Assembly: GCA_026988195.1 (NCBI GenBank)
Contig: JALSLS010000399.1
Span: 1-8,431, forward strand
Reading direction: 5' to 3'
Source of the DNA: Methylomonas sp.
Lineage (GTDB): Bacteria; Pseudomonadota; Gammaproteobacteria; Methylococcales; Methylomonadaceae
Length of the DNA: 8,431 nt
The notes beneath the pieces are model-generated. The model saw nothing but the letters and a program-made list of their open reading frames with translations, had not been told where the DNA came from and searched no databases. This document shows positions 5,852 through 8,431 of this stretch, in pieces. The position numbers and the translations under genes are program-made. Every line of letters starts with the position of its first letter. The first letter of the stretch is position 1.

Positions 5852-5972
5852 CACTGCCATTAAGTTAAGCCATTTACTGTAGGATGTGTTGACGACAGGA
5901 AGCGCATCAGCTGTAAATGATGCGCTTCGTTCCTCAGCACATCCTACCTGTTATCTTAACTTAATGGCAGTG
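5852..5972. mobile_element. complete 121-bp miniature inverted-repeat transposable element (MITE)
   Basis: The ends are perfect 18-bp terminal inverted repeats, CACTGCCATTAAGTTAAG (5852-5869) and its complement (5955-5972), flanked by identical 11-bp direct repeats. These are the hallmarks of a transposed unit. It has no ORF and must be moved in trans. The interior is almost wholly palindromic: GTAGGATGTG (5879-5888) with CACATCCTAC (5938-5947), and GAAGCGCATCA (5899-5909) with TGATGCGCTTC (5918-5928), around an 8-nt loop, a pattern like REP-type hairpins. An 11-bp duplication and an end related to TGCC...AGTTAAG fit IS4-family transposases, since E. coli IS4 has a similar end and duplicates 11-13 bp. 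The family assignment is from memory and not checked. The exact duplication implies fairly recent insertion. Confidence 0.85.
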
Positions 5973-5983
5973 ATACTCTGTGT
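5973..5983. repeat. right 11-bp target-site duplication
   Basis: ATACTCTGTGT, the exact second copy of 5841-5851, directly after the right end of the element. The match does not extend on either side, so the duplication is exactly 11 bp. Confidence 0.85.
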
Positions 5984-6051
5984 AGGAACAATGGAGGTAG
6001 TTTATTTTTTGCTAGCGACCTAAGAGATTTTTATTGCAAAACGTTATTGCT

Positions 6052-6075
6052 TCTCCTTTTTCCAAAAAAAGGAGA
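6052..6075 (-). terminator. hairpin downstream of dcd
   Basis: TCTCCTTTTT (6052-6061) pairs with AAAAAGGAGA (6066-6075) around a CCAA loop, 55 bp beyond the dcd stop on the minus strand. The minus-strand tail is not T-rich; on the plus strand a T6 run follows 15 bp later. It may end dcd transcripts or be a 3' stabilising hairpin. Confidence 0.45.
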
Positions 6076-6129
6076 GGGAGCCACTAAGAATTTTTTACTG
6101 TATTTTAAGGCGACTTTACACGTCATTAA

Positions 6130-6696
6130 TTATGCTTTTGGTAAGGTCACACCTTCTTGTCCCTGATACTTTCCGCCTCTATCTTTATAAGAAGTTTCAC
6201 AAACCTCATCTCCTGTAAAAAATAGCATTTGAGCCACCCCTTCATTGGCATAAATTTTTGCAGGTAAAGGTGTGGTATTAGAAAACTCTAGTGTTACATG
6301 CCCCTCCCACTCTGGTTCTAAAGGCGTGACATTAACAATAATACCACACCTTGCATAAGTAGATTTTCCTAGGCAAATCGTTAGTACGTCACGAGGAATA
6401 CGAAAGTATTCAACAGTACGGGCTAAGGCAAAAGAGTTGGGGGGGATAATGCAAACGTCTGATTTAACATCTACAAAACTGGCTTCGGAAAAATTTTTGG
6501 GGTCAACAATTGCTGAGTTAATGTTGGTGAATATTTTAAATTCATTCGAACAGCGTACATCGTAACCATAGCTTGATGTGCCATAAGAAATAATACGCCC
6601 TTGTTCAGATTCACGGACTTGCCCTGCTACAAACGGTTCAATCATTTTTTTTTCATCCGCCATTCGGCGAATCCATTTATCTGCTTTAATGCCCAT
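6130..6696 (-). CDS. dcd: dCTP deaminase
   Basis: This 188-residue cytoplasmic enzyme deaminates dCTP to dUTP, the first step of the main dTMP supply route in Gammaproteobacteria, upstream of dUTPase and thymidylate synthase. The protein is full length and highly conserved. It has the N-terminal IKADKWIRRM helix; SSYGYDVRC (41-49); DVCIIPPNSFALARTVEYFRIP (80-101); GKSTYARCGI (110-119), whose S112 and R116 bind the phosphates and base; EPEWEGHVTLEFSN (127-140), with E137 as the catalytic glutamate; and the C-terminal KDRGGKYQGQ lid (171-180), which closes over the triphosphate. It matches the 188-residue Pseudomonas-type enzyme closely. The family start MGIKADKWIR fixes the ATG even though no Shine-Dalgarno precedes it (the leader reads AAAAACAGACT). 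It is divergent from the SBP56 gene across 272 bp, and no operon partner is visible. Confidence 0.97.
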   Translation of the reverse strand: MGIKADKWIRRMADEKKMIEPFVAGQVRESEQGRIISYGTSSYGYDVRCSNEFKIFTNINSAIVDPKNFSEASFVDVKSDVCIIPPNSFALARTVEYFRIPRDVLTICLGKSTYARCGIIVNVTPLEPEWEGHVTLEFSNTTPLPAKIYANEGVAQMLFFTGDEVCETSYKDRGGKYQGQEGVTLPKA

Positions 6697-6804
6697 AGTC
6701 TGTTTTTATTTAGTACAAGATCGTTAAAAATACTGCGTACCTTACCATAATTGGGTTGAGGCGAACATCTAGCAAAGATATTGAAAAGAAATATTATTAA
6801 AAAC

Positions 6805-6833
6805 TTGCACAATAAGACGACTGGTCATATATT
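6805..6833 (+). promoter_or_regulatory. possible sigma-70 promoter of the SBP56 gene
   Basis: TTGCAC (6805-6810) and TATATT (6828-6833) are separated by exactly 17 bp. The -10 matches five of six positions, the -35 only the TTG. It would give a leader of about 130 nt containing a small stem (CTTCTA/TAGAGAAG, about 6864-6886). A second AT-rich candidate nearer the gene (TATAAC at 6935-6940) cannot be excluded. Confidence 0.45.
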
Positions 6834-6968
6834 ATGTAAATTCAAACGAACTGCCAAGGGGCGCTTCTACAAAAAAATAGAGAAGTCGATTCAGCCGCTA
6901 TAGGTTAGTTGAGACACTTTATTGGATGATTACTTATAACTATAAAAAAGAATAATTGAGGAAGGAAC

Positions 6969-8282
6969 ATGAATAATAATTTTTTAAAAGCCTGTGTATT
7001 GGGTGTGACGGCACTCTTTATCACCGTGCCAATTCAGGCTGATGAAACCTGTCAATCACCTTATATGGCAAAAATAACAGGTCAAGAAGACTTTGTGTAT
7101 GTTTGGACTTTAGGTATGGAGGGCGTTGGGGATGAGCAAGATAAACTGGTGACCGTTAGTGTTAATCCAAAATCGGATACTTATGGGAAAGTGATCAACA
7201 GCTTATCAGTGGGTGGGCGTAATGAAGCGCATCACTCTGGGTTTACTGATGATCGAAAGTTCTTATGGGCAGGTGGCTTAGATACCAACAAAATATTTAT
7301 CTTTGATGTACATACTGACCCTGCTAAACCCACCTTAACAAAAACGATTACTGATTTTGTTAGTAAAAGTGGCGGCGTAGTTGGTCCTCATACGACTTAT
7401 GCTCTGCCTGGGCGGATGATGATTACAGGACTATCTAATAATAAAGACCATGGTGGGCGTACTGGATTAGTGGAATATAGTAATAAAGGCGAATATATCA
7501 CCACTCATTGGACACCAACGGATACTGATTTGAGGGGAGCCGTAAAAACAGGAAAATATGCAGATGGCTATGGCTATGATGTAAGGGTTTTACCAAGACG
7601 TAATGCTATGTTTACTTCATCGTTTACCGGCTGGTCAAATTATATGATGGACTTTGGTAAAATGCTGTCTGATCCTGAAGCGATGAAACATTTTGGGAGT
7701 ACTGTTGTACAGTGGGATCTTCATACTCGCCAACCTAAAAAAGTATTTGATGTACCTGGGGCTCCATTAGAAATTCGCTGTGCTTGGGGGGCAAACCATA
7801 ATTATTGTTTTACGACGACAGCACTGACTTCTAAAATTTGGTTAATTTATGAGGATAAGGATGGTCAATGGAAAACCAAAGAAGTAGCTGATATTGGCGA
7901 CCCCAGTAAAATCCCTTTACCTGTCGATATTTCTATTCAAAGTGATGACAATATGCTATGGGTCAATACTTTTATGGATGGTAAAACGCGAGGATTCGAT
8001 ATTTCTGACCCCTTTAATCCAAAGCAAGTATTTGAGAAAAAAATAGCGGCTCAAGTAAATATGGTTTCTTCTAGTTGGGATGGTAAACGCTTGTATTATA
8101 GCTCTTCACTATTGGCTAATTGGGACAAAAAAGGTAAGGACAACGAGCAATATTTAAAATTATTTAGCTGGGACGGTGAAAAACTGGCTGAACAATTTTC
8201 TATTGATTTTATTAAGGAAAAATTAGGCAGGGCACATCAAATGCGTTTTGGAGCCTATTCACTTTATGGTTTAAATAAATAG
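6969..8282 (+). CDS. mtoX: periplasmic SBP56-family protein, probable methanethiol oxidase
   Basis: This 437-residue protein belongs to the 56-kDa selenium-binding-protein family, a seven-bladed beta-propeller. Members studied in methylotrophs (MtoX) are copper-dependent periplasmic enzymes that oxidise methanethiol to formaldehyde, sulfide and hydrogen peroxide. A signal peptide is present: MNNNFLKAC, hydrophobic 10-22, likely cleavage after IQA at 24. Family motifs follow in order: C28, close to the mature N-terminus; RNEAHHSGF (84-92), with histidines of the proposed metal site; GPHTTY (139-144); DISIQSDDNMLWVN (320-333); FDISDPFNP (343-351); and AHQMRFG (422-428). The start has an excellent GAGGAAGGA Shine-Dalgarno. 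It is a single gene divergent from dcd and is followed within 18 bp by a large palindrome. SBP56 homologues with other activities exist, so the enzyme name is less certain than the family. Confidence 0.88.
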   Translation: MNNNFLKACVLGVTALFITVPIQADETCQSPYMAKITGQEDFVYVWTLGMEGVGDEQDKLVTVSVNPKSDTYGKVINSLSVGGRNEAHHSGFTDDRKFLWAGGLDTNKIFIFDVHTDPAKPTLTKTITDFVSKSGGVVGPHTTYALPGRMMITGLSNNKDHGGRTGLVEYSNKGEYITTHWTPTDTDLRGAVKTGKYADGYGYDVRVLPRRNAMFTSSFTGWSNYMMDFGKMLSDPEAMKHFGSTVVQWDLHTRQPKKVFDVPGAPLEIRCAWGANHNYCFTTTALTSKIWLIYEDKDGQWKTKEVADIGDPSKIPLPVDISIQSDDNMLWVNTFMDGKTRGFDISDPFNPKQVFEKKIAAQVNMVSSSWDGKRLYYSSSLLANWDKKGKDNEQYLKLFSWDGEKLAEQFSIDFIKEKLGRAHQMRFGAYSLYGLNK

Positions 8283-8299
8283 TTATACTTCGCGCGGTC

Positions 8300-8431
8300 A
8301 CGGGTGCGGAATTTATAAGCTGCTGATTTTTGTCGATAGCAAGGTGCTGAAACAGGCGCATAGCAAGCTACGCAACTGTTTCAGCACCGCAGCTATTGGC
8401 AAAAACTCAGCGGTTAGAAATCCGCAGTCGT
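8300..8431. repeat. large palindromic element, copy B, reaching the window end
   Basis: Nested arms span at least 132 bp. The central 13-bp perfect stem is GGTGCTGAAACAG (8343-8355) with CTGTTTCAGCACC (8376-8388), whose loop itself folds (TAGC-AA-GCTA, 8361-8370). Next out, 8322-8340 pairs with 8392-8411 at about 17 of 20 positions. The outermost arm, ACGGGTGCGGA (8300-8310), pairs with TCCGCAGTCGT (8421-8431) at 9 of 11. The core motifs GCTGAAACAGG and CATAGCAAGCTACGCA recur in copy A (4256-4297). It begins 17 bp after the SBP56 stop and could also act as its terminator. The right boundary may lie beyond the window. Confidence 0.75.

Noticed and set aside
4201..6129. CRISPR array in the repeat-rich middle
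   Set aside because: The repeats are inverted, unique pairs, not regularly spaced direct repeats, and no cas gene is present.

Overview
This window comes from an AT-rich bacterial chromosome, most likely a gammaproteobacterium. The main evidence is a 188-residue dCTP deaminase of the gammaproteobacterial type, a YfbR-type 5'-deoxynucleotidase and a YcgL-family protein, the last two being families best known from Gammaproteobacteria. A secreted selenium-binding-protein (SBP56/methanethiol oxidase) gene fits a methylotroph, methanotroph or sulfur-metabolising relative. That lineage guess is inference; the sequence alone does not settle it.

Layout: (1) 2-915, + strand: the tail of an unidentified gene, translationally coupled (TAATG) to a family 2 glycosyltransferase, probably the end of a surface-polysaccharide or lipopolysaccharide operon. 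(2) 1014-1931, +: a class I SAM-dependent methyltransferase resembling tocopherol/sterol/prenyl C-methyltransferases. It meets, across a hairpin, a convergent eight-helix membrane protein of unknown function (1983-2762, -). (3) 2803-2842: a long, near-perfect terminator hairpin; then a secreted four-EF-hand protein (2916-3449, -) and yfbR (3550-4140, -). (4) 4141-6129: a gene-poor stretch of almost 2 kb with only a 62-residue orphan gene (4675-4863, -) and ycgL (5449-5721, +). The rest is repeat and structure: a palindromic element (4212-4314), a dense multi-stem region that looks like a structured RNA (about 5071-5310), a stem-loop after ycgL (5754-5828), and a complete 121-bp miniature transposable element with 11-bp target duplications (5852-5972). 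(5) 6130-6696, -: dcd, divergent from (6) the SBP56/methanethiol-oxidase gene (6969-8282, +), which is followed by a large palindrome (8300 to the window end) that shares its core with the 4212-4314 element.

Functional links: dcd (dCTP to dUTP) and yfbR (dNMP dephosphorylation) both serve deoxynucleotide metabolism but are not in one operon. The glycosyltransferase and its coupled upstream gene probably build envelope glycan. The SBP56 and EF-hand proteins are predicted to be exported. Most genes look like single-gene transcription units separated by palindromes.

The most interesting part is the gene-poor middle. The 5071-5310 region has many mutually compatible stems, including a closing stem at 5195-5200/5301-5306, and no ORF of its own. 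It may be an orphan structured RNA; an IscB-type (HEARO/omega) RNA without its nuclease gene is the first hypothesis to test. The mobile-element call at 5852-5972 is the firmest of the repeat findings.
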